Shown piece by piece: positions 8,658 through 17,490 of a DNA stretch of 64,000 nucleotides (position 1 is its first letter; each line of letters begins with the position of its first letter). This stretch comes from Actinomycetes bacterium (lineage in GTDB: Bacteria; Actinomycetota; Actinomycetes; Actinomycetales; Dermatophilaceae). Made by a program: the position numbers and the translations under genes. A model generated the notes under the pieces. It saw nothing but the letters and a program-made list of their open reading frames with translations. It was not told the origin of the DNA and made no database searches. The stretch covers positions 62,001 through 126,000 of the forward strand of contig JAEZWF010000042.1 in the NCBI GenBank assembly GCA_023420415.1, written 5' to 3'.

Positions 8658-9820
8658 TGGCCAAGGCGCCCGCGCCCGCGACCCTCGACGTCGCCGCGCT
8701 GCTCGAGGACCCCGGCACCCGCATCGTCGTGTGCTGTGGCTCCGGCGGCGTGGGCAAGACGACCACCGCGGCCGCCCTGGGTCTCTGGGCGGCCGAACGC
8801 GGTCGCAGGGTCGTCGTCCTCACCATCGACCCGGCGCGCCGGCTGGCCCAGTCGCTGGGGCTGACCGAGCTGGACAACACCCCGCGCCCGGTCGTGGGCT
8901 TCGACGAGGCGGCCGGTGGTTCGCTCGACGCGATGATGCTCGACATGAAGCGCACGTTCGACGAGGTGGTCGAGCAGCACGCCACCCCCGAGAAGGCCGC
9001 GCAGATCCTCGCCAACCCCTTCTACCAGGCCGTCTCCAGCTCGTTCGCGGGCACGCAGGAGTACATGGCGATGGAGAAGCTCGGCCAGCTGCGCGCGGAG
9101 GCCGACCGCGACGGCCGCTGGGACCTCGTCATCGTCGACACCCCGCCGTCGCGCTCCGCGCTGGACTTCCTCGACGCGCCGAAGCGGCTGGGGTCGTTCC
9201 TCGACGGCCGGTTCATCCGGCTGCTCGCGGCTCCTGCCAAGGCCGGTGGCCGCGCGGGGCTCAAGGTCTTCAGCGTCGGCGTGAACGTCGTCACGAGCAC
9301 CATGTCCAAGCTGCTCGGCGGCGAGCTGCTGCGGGACGTGCAGACGTTCGTGGCGGCGCTCGACACGATGTTCGGCGGGTTTCGTGAGCGCGCCGACCAG
9401 ACCTATGCGCTGCTGAAGCGCCCCGAGACGGCGTTCGTGGTGGTCGCGACTCCCGAGCGCGATGCGTTGCGCGAGGCGTCGTTCTTCGCGGGCCGGCTCG
9501 ACGAGGAGGGTATGCCGCTCGCGGGCGTCGTCGTGAACCGCGTGCAACGCGTGGGCGCACCGTCGCTGAGCGCGTCACGGGCCCTGGCCGCGGCCGAGCA
9601 GCTGGACGACCTCGAGGGTGCCGGCACCTCGGCGGCCACCACGGAGGGGTTGCTGCGGTTGCACGCCACCCTCGCCGAGACGGCCGGGCGGCAGCGACGA
9701 CTGGTCGAGCGCTTCACCGCCGGCCACCCGGGCATCCCGGTCGTCGAGGTGCCGGCGAGCTCCTCGGACATCCACGACCTCGCGGGCCTGCGCGAGGTCG
9801 GCCGGGCCCTCACCGCCTGA
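8657..9820 (+). CDS. ArsA/Get3-like ATPase, second copy (Rv3680-like)
   Basis: 387 residues. Walker A is CGSGGVGKTTTAAALG near residue 30. The switch II region is WDLVIVDTPPSRSALDFLDAP. A hydrophobic helical insertion (residues about 165-230) replaces the region that binds tail-anchored proteins in Get3. It is co-translated with the first copy. A strong hairpin cluster lies between its stop and the convergent whiB4 gene. Confidence 0.9.
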   Translation: MAKAPAPATLDVAALLEDPGTRIVVCCGSGGVGKTTTAAALGLWAAERGRRVVVLTIDPARRLAQSLGLTELDNTPRPVVGFDEAAGGSLDAMMLDMKRTFDEVVEQHATPEKAAQILANPFYQAVSSSFAGTQEYMAMEKLGQLRAEADRDGRWDLVIVDTPPSRSALDFLDAPKRLGSFLDGRFIRLLAAPAKAGGRAGLKVFSVGVNVVTSTMSKLLGGELLRDVQTFVAALDTMFGGFRERADQTYALLKRPETAFVVVATPERDALREASFFAGRLDEEGMPLAGVVVNRVQRVGAPSLSASRALAAAEQLDDLEGAGTSAATTEGLLRLHATLAETAGRQRRLVERFTAGHPGIPVVEVPASSSDIHDLAGLREVGRALTA

Positions 9821-9887
9821 CCTCTGCACGGCGCGCGAGGCGACCCCGCCCGCGCCAGCCGCACCCGCGGCATACCCCCCATCGCGT

Positions 9888-9946
9888 TTCATGTCCCGCA
9901 ACATGCCGTGAACCGGCAATCTTCACGGCATGTCACGGGACATGAA
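9888..9946. repeat. Long inverted repeat, copy 1 of a two-copy hairpin element
   Basis: Arms 9888-9912 and 9922-9946 match at 23 of 25 positions around a 9-nt loop. The left arm contains CATGTCCCGCAACATGCCGT (9890-9909), which is identical to the left arm of the element at 57421. An octamer CGGCATAC lies 12 bp upstream (9868-9875). It is placed between convergent genes, so it could act in termination, but the copy at 57.4 kb is in a divergent region. Confidence 0.85.
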
Positions 9947-9963
9947 AAGGGACATGGACGCAG

Positions 9964-9996
9964 CAAGGTCCCCGAGCCGGGTGGCTGGGGACCTTG
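9964..9996. terminator. Bidirectional terminator hairpin between arsA-like 2 and whiB4
   Basis: CAAGGTCCCC (9964-9973) pairs perfectly with GGGGACCTTG (9987-9996) around a 13-nt loop. It sits between two converging genes, 31 bp past the whiB4 stop, so it can serve both strands. Confidence 0.65.
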
Positions 9997-10026
9997 GTGC
10001 GGGGGTCGGTGGGTGGTGCAGCGGCC

Positions 10027-10362
10027 TCAGGCGGTCTGGGCGGCGCGGGCCTGGGCGAACAGTGCAGCCCAGGAGGGGACGTTCGGGCGGCGCTTGAGCA
10101 GGGCGCGACGCTCACGCTCGGTCATGCCGCCCCACACCCCGAACTCGGTGCGGTTGTCGAGGGCGTCGGCCAGGCACTCGGCGATGACGGGGCAGCGCTG
10201 GCACACGATCTTGGCGGTCTGCTGGGCCGCGCCCTGGACGAAGAGGGCGTCCGGGTCGGACTTCGAGCAGGCGCCACGGGGGGCCCAGTCCTCCACCCAC
10301 GCAGGCGTGGCGGGGGCGCTGGGGGCGGCCTGGGCGGTGGGGCGCTCCGGTGCGATCGTCAT
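10027..10362 (-). CDS. whiB4: WhiB4-like iron-sulfur transcriptional regulator
   Basis: 111 residues with the WhiB arrangement of four cysteines: one in GACSKSD, then CQRC and AEC, which ligate a [4Fe-4S] or [2Fe-2S] cluster. The diagnostic GVWGGMTERERR turn follows, and a basic C-terminus (LLKRRP) binds DNA. The genomic position between the ArsA pair and ponA2 is that of M. tuberculosis whiB4 (Rv3681c), a redox-sensing regulator. It is divergent from ponA2 across 292 bp. Confidence 0.93.
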   Translation of the reverse strand: MTIAPERPTAQAAPSAPATPAWVEDWAPRGACSKSDPDALFVQGAAQQTAKIVCQRCPVIAECLADALDNRTEFGVWGGMTERERRALLKRRPNVPSWAALFAQARAAQTA

Positions 10363-10654
10363 GGCGGGGGTCCTCCGGGACTGCTGGGTCGGACGCGTAC
10401 TGGTGGTTCGTGCGCCACGCGGTGCGCCTTATGTCCGTATCGACGTAGGAAAACGATAGGAATCGCAAGCCTTGGGGCACATGGCCCATTCGTGTCGTTC
10501 TCGAATGACCAAAGGGACTAGTCATTCCGAGCCAGTCCGTATCGCCGGCGCCCGTGGGCTGCGGCCGCGCGGTGACCGGGCGCAACCGGTTGCAAACCGG
10601 TGACAGGGCCGCGTGAGCACAGGGTCTCCAAGGTTCGGCAGTTACCCTGCCCTC
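10363..10654. promoter_or_regulatory. Divergent whiB4/ponA2 control region with ATTC/GAAT boxes
   Basis: No gene is seen in these 292 bp. CATTCG (10487-10492) and CGAATG (10502-10507) form one inverted repeat, and GAATGAC (10503-10509) and GTCATTC (10521-10527) form an overlapping second one. GCAACCGGTTGC (10582-10593) is a 12-bp palindrome about 60 bp before ponA2. These are plausible operator sites for the two divergent promoters. Confidence 0.4.
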
Positions 10655-13135
10655 ATGCCTGGACGTGCCACCAACCTCGGGAACGTCGTCAGCCTGCTCG
10701 GAGCCTTCGTCGCCACGGCGATGGTCATGGGCCTGCTGGCGGCCGGCCTGCTCATCCCCGCTGTGGGGGCGACCGGGTCGACTGCGAACGCCGGTGTGAA
10801 GGCCTTCGACGACCTGCCGAGCGAGTTCACCACCTCCCCGCTGTCGCAGCAGTCGCGCATCATCGACGCCAACGGCAAGACGATCGCGACCCCGCAGGAG
10901 GAGAACCGCATCATCGTGCGGCTCGACCAGATCGCGCCGATCATGCAGAAGGCGCAGATCGCGATCGAGGACGACCGCTTCTACGAGCACGGCGGCGTGG
11001 ACCCGCGCGGCATCACCCGCGCAGCGGTCTCCAACCTCAAGGGCAACGACGTCCAGGGCGCGTCGACCCTGACCCAGCAGTTCGTCAAGCTGACGCTGCA
11101 GGAGAACGCGCTGCGCAACAACGACAAGCAGGCGGCCGAGGCGGCGGTCGAGGTCAGCGCGGCCCGCAAGATCCAGGAGATCAAGTACGCGGTCACCCTC
11201 GAGAAGGAGATGACCAAGGACCAGATCCTGCAGGGTTACCTCAACATGGCCTACTACGGCGACCGGGCGTACGGCGTCGAGGCCGCGGCCCAGCACTACT
11301 TCAGCGTCCCGGCCAGCAAGCTCACCCTCTCGCAGGCCGCGCTGCTGGCCGGTCTCGTGCAGAACCCGAGCAAGACCGACCCGGTCAACAACGGCCCCGA
11401 GAAGGCGCAGGCCCGCCGCGACGTGGTCCTGGACCGGATGTACCAGCTCGGCATCATCAAGGCCAAGGACTGGAAGGCCGCCAAGGCCATCCCCGTCTCG
11501 AAGATGCTCAAGATCAAGAACCCGCTGAGCAACTGCGACGCGTCCAGCGAGCCGTACTTCTGCAACTACGTCATGGACTACCTGACCGACGAGTCGAACA
11601 AGTCCCTCGACGCCCTCGGCAAGTCCGGCCCGGAGCGGCTCAAGAACATCACCCAGGGCGGCCTGACCATCCAGACCACCCTCGACCCCGACGTGCAGAA
11701 GGAGGCCCTGAAGGACCTCACCAAGCGCGTCCCCGTCGGCAACAAGGCGATGCCCAAGGACACCAAGTACGACAAGAGCAAGGCCGGCATCTCCCGGTAC
11801 GTCGGTGCAGCGGCCACCCTGATCGAGCCCAGCACCGGCAAGGTCATCGCGATGGTGCAGAACTCCAAGTACCCCCGCACCGCCAAGGAGCGGACCGCCT
11901 ACGGCTACACCCAGGTCAACTGGAACGTCGGCACCAAGTACGGCGGCACGACCGGCTTCCAGTACGGCTCGACCGCCAAGATGTATGCCGTCGTGCGGGC
12001 GCTGGAGACCGGGACCCCGGTCAACGGCACCGTGCCGTCGAAGTTCGCGAGCCCGACCCGGCCGGCGGTGTACTCACCGGACGAGATCGGCCAGTGCGCG
12101 CCCGGCGGGCCGTACCCCATCGAGAACGACTACGCGGTGGGCGGCCAGCCCCTGCCGTTCCGCAAGGCGACCTCGCAGTCGATCAACACCGCGTTCGCCT
12201 CGCTCACCTTCAAGCTGGGCGCGAAGAACGTGCTGAGCACCATGACGAAGATGCACCTGACGGACGGCAACGGCAAGCAGCTGCCGTGCTACGCCTCCTC
12301 GGTCCTCGGCACCGCCGACGTCACGCCGATCGACCTGGCCAGCTCCTACGCGATCCTCGCCAACGACGGCAAGTACTGCCCACCCAACCCGATCCTGTCG
12401 ATCACCAACGCCGACAAGAAGCCCGTCAAGCTCGGCGCCACCCAGTGCGAGCAGGTCATCGACAAGGACGTCGCCCGCGGCACGACCGAGCTGCTCAAGG
12501 GTGTCCTCAAGGACGGCACCGCGGCGCGGTCCAACCTCGGGTCACGACCGGCAGCCGGCAAGACCGGCACCACCGACAACCACGTCGAGTCGTGGTTCGT
12601 CGGATACACCGCCCAGCGGGCTGCTGCCGTCTGGGTCGGGACGCCCTACTCGCAGAAGGGCATGAACGGCATCAACCTCGCCGGCAACTGGTACAAGGGC
12701 GTCTTCGGTGGCGACATCGCGGCACCCATCTGGAAGGACATCATCAGCAACGCCAGCGATGGCCTGCCGGACAAGGACTTCGGCGAGCCGTCGAGCAAGA
12801 TCCTCAACGGCGACCGGGTGGCCGTGCCCTATGTCGGCGGCATGTCGGTCGGCGACGCCACGGCCAAGCTCAAGGACGCCGGCTTCAGCGCCCAGGTCGT
12901 CGGCCAGACCAACAGCAGCTGGTCCCGCGGACTCGTGGTCTTCACCGACCCCAACGGGACCGCCAACCGGGGCAGCACCATCGGCCTCTACACCTCGACC
13001 GGCTACGTCCCCGCACCCCAGCCCAGGGTGACTCCGAAGTCGACGCCGAAGCCCAAGAAGACCGACGACAAGCCGACACCGACGAAGTCCTCGACACCCA
13101 AGCCGAAGAAGACGCCACCCCCGAAGAAGAACTAG
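10655..13135 (+). CDS. ponA2: Bifunctional class A penicillin-binding protein with PASTA domain (PonA2-like)
   Basis: 826 residues from ATG 10655. One N-terminal membrane helix (about residues 5-35) is followed by a GT51 glycosyltransferase (EDDRFYEHGGVD, QGASTLTQQFVK). A transpeptidase domain carries the active-site motifs STAK (in FQYGSTAKM), SIN (in SQSINTAF) and KTGTTD. A single PASTA repeat begins at VPYVGGMSVGDATAKL, and a Pro/Lys-rich tail ends the protein. It polymerises and crosslinks peptidoglycan outside the membrane. Synteny with whiB4 and the downstream metallophosphoesterase matches Rv3682. Confidence 0.95.
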   Translation: MPGRATNLGNVVSLLGAFVATAMVMGLLAAGLLIPAVGATGSTANAGVKAFDDLPSEFTTSPLSQQSRIIDANGKTIATPQEENRIIVRLDQIAPIMQKAQIAIEDDRFYEHGGVDPRGITRAAVSNLKGNDVQGASTLTQQFVKLTLQENALRNNDKQAAEAAVEVSAARKIQEIKYAVTLEKEMTKDQILQGYLNMAYYGDRAYGVEAAAQHYFSVPASKLTLSQAALLAGLVQNPSKTDPVNNGPEKAQARRDVVLDRMYQLGIIKAKDWKAAKAIPVSKMLKIKNPLSNCDASSEPYFCNYVMDYLTDESNKSLDALGKSGPERLKNITQGGLTIQTTLDPDVQKEALKDLTKRVPVGNKAMPKDTKYDKSKAGISRYVGAAATLIEPSTGKVIAMVQNSKYPRTAKERTAYGYTQVNWNVGTKYGGTTGFQYGSTAKMYAVVRALETGTPVNGTVPSKFASPTRPAVYSPDEIGQCAPGGPYPIENDYAVGGQPLPFRKATSQSINTAFASLTFKLGAKNVLSTMTKMHLTDGNGKQLPCYASSVLGTADVTPIDLASSYAILANDGKYCPPNPILSITNADKKPVKLGATQCEQVIDKDVARGTTELLKGVLKDGTAARSNLGSRPAAGKTGTTDNHVESWFVGYTAQRAAAVWVGTPYSQKGMNGINLAGNWYKGVFGGDIAAPIWKDIISNASDGLPDKDFGEPSSKILNGDRVAVPYVGGMSVGDATAKLKDAGFSAQVVGQTNSSWSRGLVVFTDPNGTANRGSTIGLYTSTGYVPAPQPRVTPKSTPKPKKTDDKPTPTKSSTPKPKKTPPPKKN

Positions 13136-13154
13136 CGTCCGCGACCGGACCGAC

Positions 13155-13194
13155 AGCGGCCCTGCCTTCCCCTCAGCGGGAGGTCAGGGCCGCT
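13155..13194. terminator. Terminator shared by ponA2 and the GatB/YqeY gene
   Basis: AGCGGCCCTG (13155-13164) pairs perfectly with CAGGGCCGCT (13185-13194), followed by TT on the + strand. The hairpin covers the stop codon of the convergent minus-strand gene. Confidence 0.65.
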
Positions 13195-13637
13195 TTCACG
13201 ACGGCGGCCACCCGGCCGCCGTCGGCGCGACCCGCCACGACCGCCTGGGCGGCCTTCATGACCTGGCCCATCTGCGGCATACCGGTCGCGCCCGTGTCCT
13301 GCACCGCCTTGGCGACGATCTCCTCGAGCTCGGCGTCGGAGAGCTGCGCCGGGAGGTAACCCTCGAGCACGGCATACTCCGCCTCCTCGCGCTCGGCCAG
13401 CTCGGGCCGGTTCGCGTCGCGGTATGCCGTGGCGGCCTCCTTGCGCTTCTTGGCCTCCTTGGCGAGCACCTTGAGGACCTCGTCGTCGCTCAGCTCACGC
13501 GCCTCCGTGCCGGAGACCTCCTCGTTGGTGATGGAGGTCAGGGCGAGGCGCAGCGTGCCGGCGCGCACCTGGTCGCGCTCGCGGATCGCGGTGGTGAGGT
13601 CGTGCTGGACGGTGTCCTTGAGGCTCTGCTCGCTCAT
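13173..13637 (-). CDS. GatB/YqeY domain protein
   Basis: 154 residues, the usual length of stand-alone YqeY proteins. It has an N-terminal helical half (MSEQSLKDTVQHDLTTAIRE, RAGTLRLALTSITNEE) and a C-terminal half ending in MGQVMKAAQAVVAGRADGGRV, the conserved tRNA-binding tail found also in the GatB amidotransferase subunit. YqeY proteins are proposed to aid amidation of mischarged tRNA, but the stand-alone role is unproven. It is monocistronic, converges on ponA2 and is divergent from the metallophosphoesterase. Confidence 0.92.
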   Translation of the reverse strand: MSEQSLKDTVQHDLTTAIRERDQVRAGTLRLALTSITNEEVSGTEARELSDDEVLKVLAKEAKKRKEAATAYRDANRPELAEREEAEYAVLEGYLPAQLSDAELEEIVAKAVQDTGATGMPQMGQVMKAAQAVVAGRADGGRVAAVVKAALTSR

Positions 13638-13684
13638 GGCACCAGTGTCGCAGGGTGGGGCAAGGGGTTTGGCAGGATGGCCTG

Positions 13685-14692
13685 ATGTTGCGGACCGTGG
13701 GCACGATCGTCGGGGGTGCCGTCGCGCTGGGCGCGGGCGCGGTGGGGTATGCCGCGGTGGTCGAGCGGAACTGGTTCGCGCTGCGCGAGTATGCCGTGCC
13801 CGTCCTGGCGCCGGGGTCCACGCCGTTGCGGGTGCTGCACGTGAGCGACCTGCACCTCGTGCCGGGCCAGCAGCGCCGGATCCAGTGGACGCGGGGGCTC
13901 GCCGCGCTGCGCCCGGACTTCGTCGTCAACACCGGCGACAACCTGGCCGCGCTCGACGCGGTGCCGGCGGCACTGGAGGCGCTGGAGCCGCTGATGGAGT
14001 TCCCCGGGGCGTTCGTCACCGGCTCCAACGACTACTTCGCGCCGGTGCCCAAGAACCCGGCGCGCTACCTCACGCGGCGTCACGCCGAGGCCCCGAAGGG
14101 GCGGGTGCGGCTGCCGGTCGACGAGCTGCGGGCCGGGATGGTGGCCGGCGGCTGGGTCGACCTCGACAACGCGCGGACGGTGCTCACCGTGGAGGGCGAC
14201 CGGGTCGAGCTCGTCGGCACCGGCGACGGCCACATCGGCCTCGACCGGTATGCCGCGGTGTCGGCTCCCGCCGCCGCCGACGTCGCCGTGACCATCGGGG
14301 TCACGCACGCGCCGTACCAGCGGATCCTCAACGCGATGGTCGCCGACGGTGCCTCGCTGATCCTCGCGGGGCACACGCACGGCGGGCAGCTGGCTGTGCC
14401 GTTCTACGGCGCGCTGGTCACCAACTGCGACCTCCCCACCGACCGCGTCAAGGGCCTGTCCCGCTGGTGGCAGGGCGCCGGCGCCGCGTATGCCGGGGTC
14501 CCCGGCTGGCGTCAGCGCCTCGCCTCGTGGGGTGGGGACACCGCCATGGTCGGGGGCGCGCGGGCACCCGAGGAGGCGCCTGACGATGCCGTCTGGCTGG
14601 AGGTCTCGGCCGGGCTGGGCACCTCGCCCTACGCGCCGGTCCGGTTCGCCTGCCGCCCCGAGGCCACCCTGCTCACCCTCACCCCCCGCTGA
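13685..14692 (+). CDS. Calcineurin-like metallophosphoesterase (Rv3683-like)
   Basis: 335 residues from ATG 13685. A single N-terminal hydrophobic segment (TIVGGAVALGAGAVGYAAVV) anchors it. The phosphoesterase motifs follow: HVSDLHL, NTGDN, GSNDYF (in place of GNHD) and GHTHGGQL. The family hydrolyses phosphoesters at a two-metal site and this membrane-anchored subgroup faces the outside. It completes the block syntenic with Rv3671c-Rv3683. The short gene is preceded by a 47-bp gap that holds the start of the divergent YqeY gene. Confidence 0.9.
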   Translation: MLRTVGTIVGGAVALGAGAVGYAAVVERNWFALREYAVPVLAPGSTPLRVLHVSDLHLVPGQQRRIQWTRGLAALRPDFVVNTGDNLAALDAVPAALEALEPLMEFPGAFVTGSNDYFAPVPKNPARYLTRRHAEAPKGRVRLPVDELRAGMVAGGWVDLDNARTVLTVEGDRVELVGTGDGHIGLDRYAAVSAPAAADVAVTIGVTHAPYQRILNAMVADGASLILAGHTHGGQLAVPFYGALVTNCDLPTDRVKGLSRWWQGAGAAYAGVPGWRQRLASWGGDTAMVGGARAPEEAPDDAVWLEVSAGLGTSPYAPVRFACRPEATLLTLTPR

Positions 14693-14734
14693 CCGCACCC
14701 ACCCCGGCATTTCCGCGTCAGGCGCGAAAGCTGG

Positions 14735-14783
14735 CTTCGCTCGGGTTACTGAACCGAGCACACCTCCAGGTTTCCGAGCGAAG
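14735..14783. other. Two overlapping, mutually exclusive inverted repeats
   Basis: CTTCGCTCGG (14735-14744) pairs perfectly with CCGAGCGAAG (14774-14783). The same left arm can instead pair locally: GCTCGGGTT (14739-14747) with AACCGAGC (14752-14759), leaving one bulge. The region is downstream of the metallophosphoesterase and upstream of tRNA-Pro. It may be a terminator. Confidence 0.45.
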
Positions 14784-14874
14784 TCCGCCGACCGGCATAC
14801 CGATTGGGAGCCGCGCGCGGTGGTGGGCTATCCTTCACTGTCGCTGCTCCGCACTGGCGGGGTGGCGATTGCCA

Positions 14875-14949
<75 letters not shown>

Positions 14950-14956
14950 ACGACGA

Positions 14957-14988
14957 AAGGCCGGAAACCGCGGAGCGGTTCCGGCCTT
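14957..14988 (+). terminator. Terminator after tRNA-Pro
   Basis: A hairpin of AAGGCCGGAA(A)CCGC against GCGGTTCCGGCCTT with a 3-nt loop (one bulged A), starting 9 bp after the tRNA. The rest of the gap to 15217 (about 230 bp) shows no gene, only one octamer copy (15053-15060). Confidence 0.75.
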
Positions 14989-15217
14989 CGTCATGTCGGG
15001 CGCCAATCCACTCGTTGCCGCCGCCTCGGCACCTTCGACCCCAACGAGCTTCGTATGCCGCGCGCCCGGCAATGAGTCCGACCGCACCTGCACGTGTTGC
15101 CAGCCGCTCGGCATCTGGAAGTGAATCAGCGGTATTCCGCCGGCTGATCGGCACCGAGTGGAGGCCTGGACTGGGGAGCCGAAGCCCACGCTCGTGGCGG
15201 CGAACTAGGCTGCGCCC

Positions 15218-15562
15218 ATGAGCCGAATCTTCACCACCAGCGTCGCGTCGGTCTACCCGCACTACGTGACGAAGGTCGAGAAGAAGGGGCGCACGACGGC
15301 CGAGCTCGACGAAGCGATCCGGTGGCTGACCGGGTTCGACGAGGCAGAGCTGAAGCGGTACCTGGACGACGAGACGACGTTCGAGGACTTCTTCGCAGCC
15401 GCCAGACTGAACCCCAACGCCTCCCTCATCACGGGCAGCGTCTGCGGCGTCAAGGTGCAGGAGGTCGAGGACCCGCTGATGCGCAAGATCCGCTACCTCG
15501 ACAAGCTGGTCGACGAGATCGCCAAGGGCCGGCCCATGGACAAGGTCCTGCGGACGGCCTGA
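15218..15562 (+). CDS. DUF2200 family protein
   Basis: 114 residues matching the DUF2200 family throughout: an N-terminal [16 protein letters not shown] segment, a helical middle [12 protein letters not shown], and the conserved [17 protein letters not shown] plus [16 protein letters not shown] at the C-terminus. The protein is small, soluble and monocistronic. The function is unknown. It is followed by a long hairpin at 15607-15646 and then mscR. Confidence 0.88.
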   Translation: MSRIFTTSVASVYPHYVTKVEKKGRTTAELDEAIRWLTGFDEAELKRYLDDETTFEDFFAAARLNPNASLITGSVCGVKVQEVEDPLMRKIRYLDKLVDEIAKGRPMDKVLRTA

Positions 15563-15606
15563 CGGCCGCGCGGCATACCCTGCGCCTCTGCAACAGCCGC
15601 GCTGGT

Positions 15607-15646
15607 CTCGTCGAGCCGCGCTGTCATGACAGCGCGGGCGGACGAG
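15607..15646. promoter_or_regulatory. 22-bp perfect palindrome upstream of mscR
   Basis: Bases 15616-15637 are a perfect palindrome centred on CTGTCATGACAG. Flanking CTCGTC (15607-15612) and GACGAG (15641-15646) extend it as an imperfect hairpin. It lies 63 bp before the mscR start and 53 bp after the DUF2200 stop. It may be an operator for a symmetric dimer controlling mscR, or a terminator for DUF2200. Confidence 0.5.
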
Positions 15647-15700
15647 GTGAGCGCGGGTGTTGGTCGAGCCTCACCTGGGTGCCCCGCATAGGGTCGAGGT

Positions 15701-16798
15701 ATGCCGCAGACAGTCAAGGGAGTCGTGTCGCGCGCCAAGGGCGCGCCCGTGGAACTGGTGGACATCAGCATTCCCGACCCGGGGCCGGGCGAGGCGGTCG
15801 TGCAGGTGCAGTCGTGCGGGGTGTGCCACACCGACCTGCACTACCGCGAGGGCGGCATCAACGACGACTACCCGTTCCTGCTCGGCCACGAGGCCGCCGG
15901 CGTCGTCGAGTCCGTCGGCGAAGGTGTCACCGAAGTCGCACCCGACGACTTCGTGATCCTCAACTGGCGCGCCGTCTGCGGGCAGTGTCGCGCCTGCGCC
16001 AAGGGCAAGCCGTGGTACTGCTTCAACACCCACAACGCCACCCAGAAGATGACGATCGCCGAGGGCGACGACGCGGGCACCGAGCTCTCCCCCGCCCTGG
16101 GCATCGGCGCGTTCGCCGAGAAGACCCTCGTCGCCGCCGGCCAGTGCACCAAGGTCGACCCCGAGGCCGACGCGGCCGCCGTCGGCCTGCTGGGCTGCGG
16201 TGTGATGGCCGGCTTCGGCGCGGCCGTCAACACGGGAGGCGTCGGGCGCGGTGACTCCATCGCCGTCATCGGGTGCGGGGGTGTCGGCAACGCTGCCATC
16301 GCCGGTGCGAGGACCGCCGAGGCGACCACGATCATCGCCGTCGACGTCGACCCCCGAAAGCTCGACACCGCAAAGGAATTCGGCGCGACCCACACCGTCA
16401 ACGGTAAGGACGAGGACGTCGTCGAGCGCATCAAGGAGCTCACCGGTGGTTTCGGCGCGGATGTCGTCGTCGAGGCCGTCGGCCGGCCCGAGACCTACGA
16501 GCAGGCGTTCTACGCCCGCGACCTCGCCGGCACCGTCGTCCTCGTCGGCGTCCCCACCCCGGACAAGCAGGTCACGCTGCCGATGATCGAGATCTTCGGC
16601 CGCGGCGGCGCACTCAAGTCGAGCTGGTACGGCGACTGCCTGCCCAGCCGCGACTTCCCCATGCTCGTCGACCTCTACCGGCAGGGCCGGTTCGACCTCG
16701 ACGGCTTCGTGTCCGAGCGCATCGGCCTCGGCGACATCGAGGAGGCGTTCACCAAGATGGAACACGGCGACGTGCTGCGATCGGTGGTGGTGCTCTGA
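15701..16798 (+). CDS. mscR: S-(hydroxymethyl)mycothiol dehydrogenase (formaldehyde detoxification)
   Basis: 365 residues, a zinc-dependent medium-chain dehydrogenase. The catalytic zinc ligands are in [10 protein letters not shown] and LLGHEAAG. The structural-zinc cysteines are in [16 protein letters not shown], and the NAD-binding Rossmann motif is [11 protein letters not shown] followed by DVDPRKL. It matches mycothiol-dependent formaldehyde dehydrogenase/S-nitrosomycothiol reductase (Rv2259 type), which oxidises the formaldehyde-mycothiol adduct. An octamer copy spans the start codon (15699-15706). It overlaps the following MBL gene by one base, the usual pairing in actinobacteria. Confidence 0.93.
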   Translation: MPQTVKGVVSRAKGAPVELVDISIPDPGPGEAVVQVQSCGVCHTDLHYREGGINDDYPFLLGHEAAGVVESVGEGVTEVAPDDFVILNWRAVCGQCRACAKGKPWYCFNTHNATQKMTIAEGDDAGTELSPALGIGAFAEKTLVAAGQCTKVDPEADAAAVGLLGCGVMAGFGAAVNTGGVGRGDSIAVIGCGGVGNAAIAGARTAEATTIIAVDVDPRKLDTAKEFGATHTVNGKDEDVVERIKELTGGFGADVVVEAVGRPETYEQAFYARDLAGTVVLVGVPTPDKQVTLPMIEIFGRGGALKSSWYGDCLPSRDFPMLVDLYRQGRFDLDGFVSERIGLGDIEEAFTKMEHGDVLRSVVVL

Positions 16799-17460
16799 TG
16801 GCCGCCCTGCCCGAGCTCCAGCCGTCCAAGGGCGGCGTCCGCGTCGAGCTCGTCGTCACCTCCGGCCAGTTCGAGCTCGACGGCGGCAGCTGGGACGTCG
16901 ACAACAACGTCTGGGTCATCGGCGACGACAAGGAGTGCGTCGTCATCGACCCGGCCCACGACGGGCGCCGCATCGTGAAATCGATTCCCCACGGCCGCAA
17001 GGTGATTGGCGTCATCGCGACCCACGCCCACAACGACCACATCAACGCCCTCGGCGAGGTGTGCGACTCCACCCGCGCCCCGGCATACCTCCACCCCGAC
17101 GACCGCGTGCTGTGGGACCAGCTCTACCCGGTGACCCCCGACCGCGAGCTCGCCGACGGCGACGTCATCACGGTCGGTGACGTCGACCTGCACGTCATCC
17201 ACACGCCGGGCCACACGCCCGGCGCCGTCAGCCTCTACGCGCCACAGCTCGGCGTCGTGTTCACCGGAGACACGCTCTTCAGCGGCGGCCCCGGCGCGAC
17301 GGGCCGCTCCTACAGCGACTTCCCGGCGATCATCGACTCCATCCGCGACAAGCTGCTGACGCTGCCCGACGAGACCGTCGTCCTCACCGGGCACGGCGAA
17401 TCCACAGTCATCGGCGCCGAGGCACCGCACCTGCAGGAGTGGGTCGACCGCGGCCACTGA
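16798..17460 (+). CDS. MBL-fold hydrolase paired with mscR (candidate S-formylmycothiol hydrolase)
   Basis: 220 residues with the metallo-beta-lactamase motif THAHNDHINAL, ligands in TPGHTPGAV and TGDTLFSGGPG, and the C-terminal TGHGEST. The protein has the glyoxalase-II-like layout. Its start overlaps the mscR stop (TGATG), and the same pairing occurs at Rv2259/Rv2260. The dehydrogenase product is a formyl-mycothiol thioester, so thioester hydrolysis is a reasonable role, but it is inferred from context. Confidence 0.85.
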   Translation: MAALPELQPSKGGVRVELVVTSGQFELDGGSWDVDNNVWVIGDDKECVVIDPAHDGRRIVKSIPHGRKVIGVIATHAHNDHINALGEVCDSTRAPAYLHPDDRVLWDQLYPVTPDRELADGDVITVGDVDLHVIHTPGHTPGAVSLYAPQLGVVFTGDTLFSGGPGATGRSYSDFPAIIDSIRDKLLTLPDETVVLTGHGESTVIGAEAPHLQEWVDRGH

Positions 17461-17490
17461 GACCGCGGCCACGCAAGGCCGAGAAACCCC

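Noticed and set aside
7653..9820. Arsenic resistance operon (ArsA names)
   Set aside because: No arsB, arsC or arsR is adjacent; the pair matches Rv3679/Rv3680, which is not an arsenite pump locus.
10600..13359. Long opposite-frame and same-strand open frames overlapping ponA2 and other genes
   Set aside because: High GC makes long spurious frames common; the products are Arg/Pro/Ala-rich without domains and run through known motifs of the real genes.
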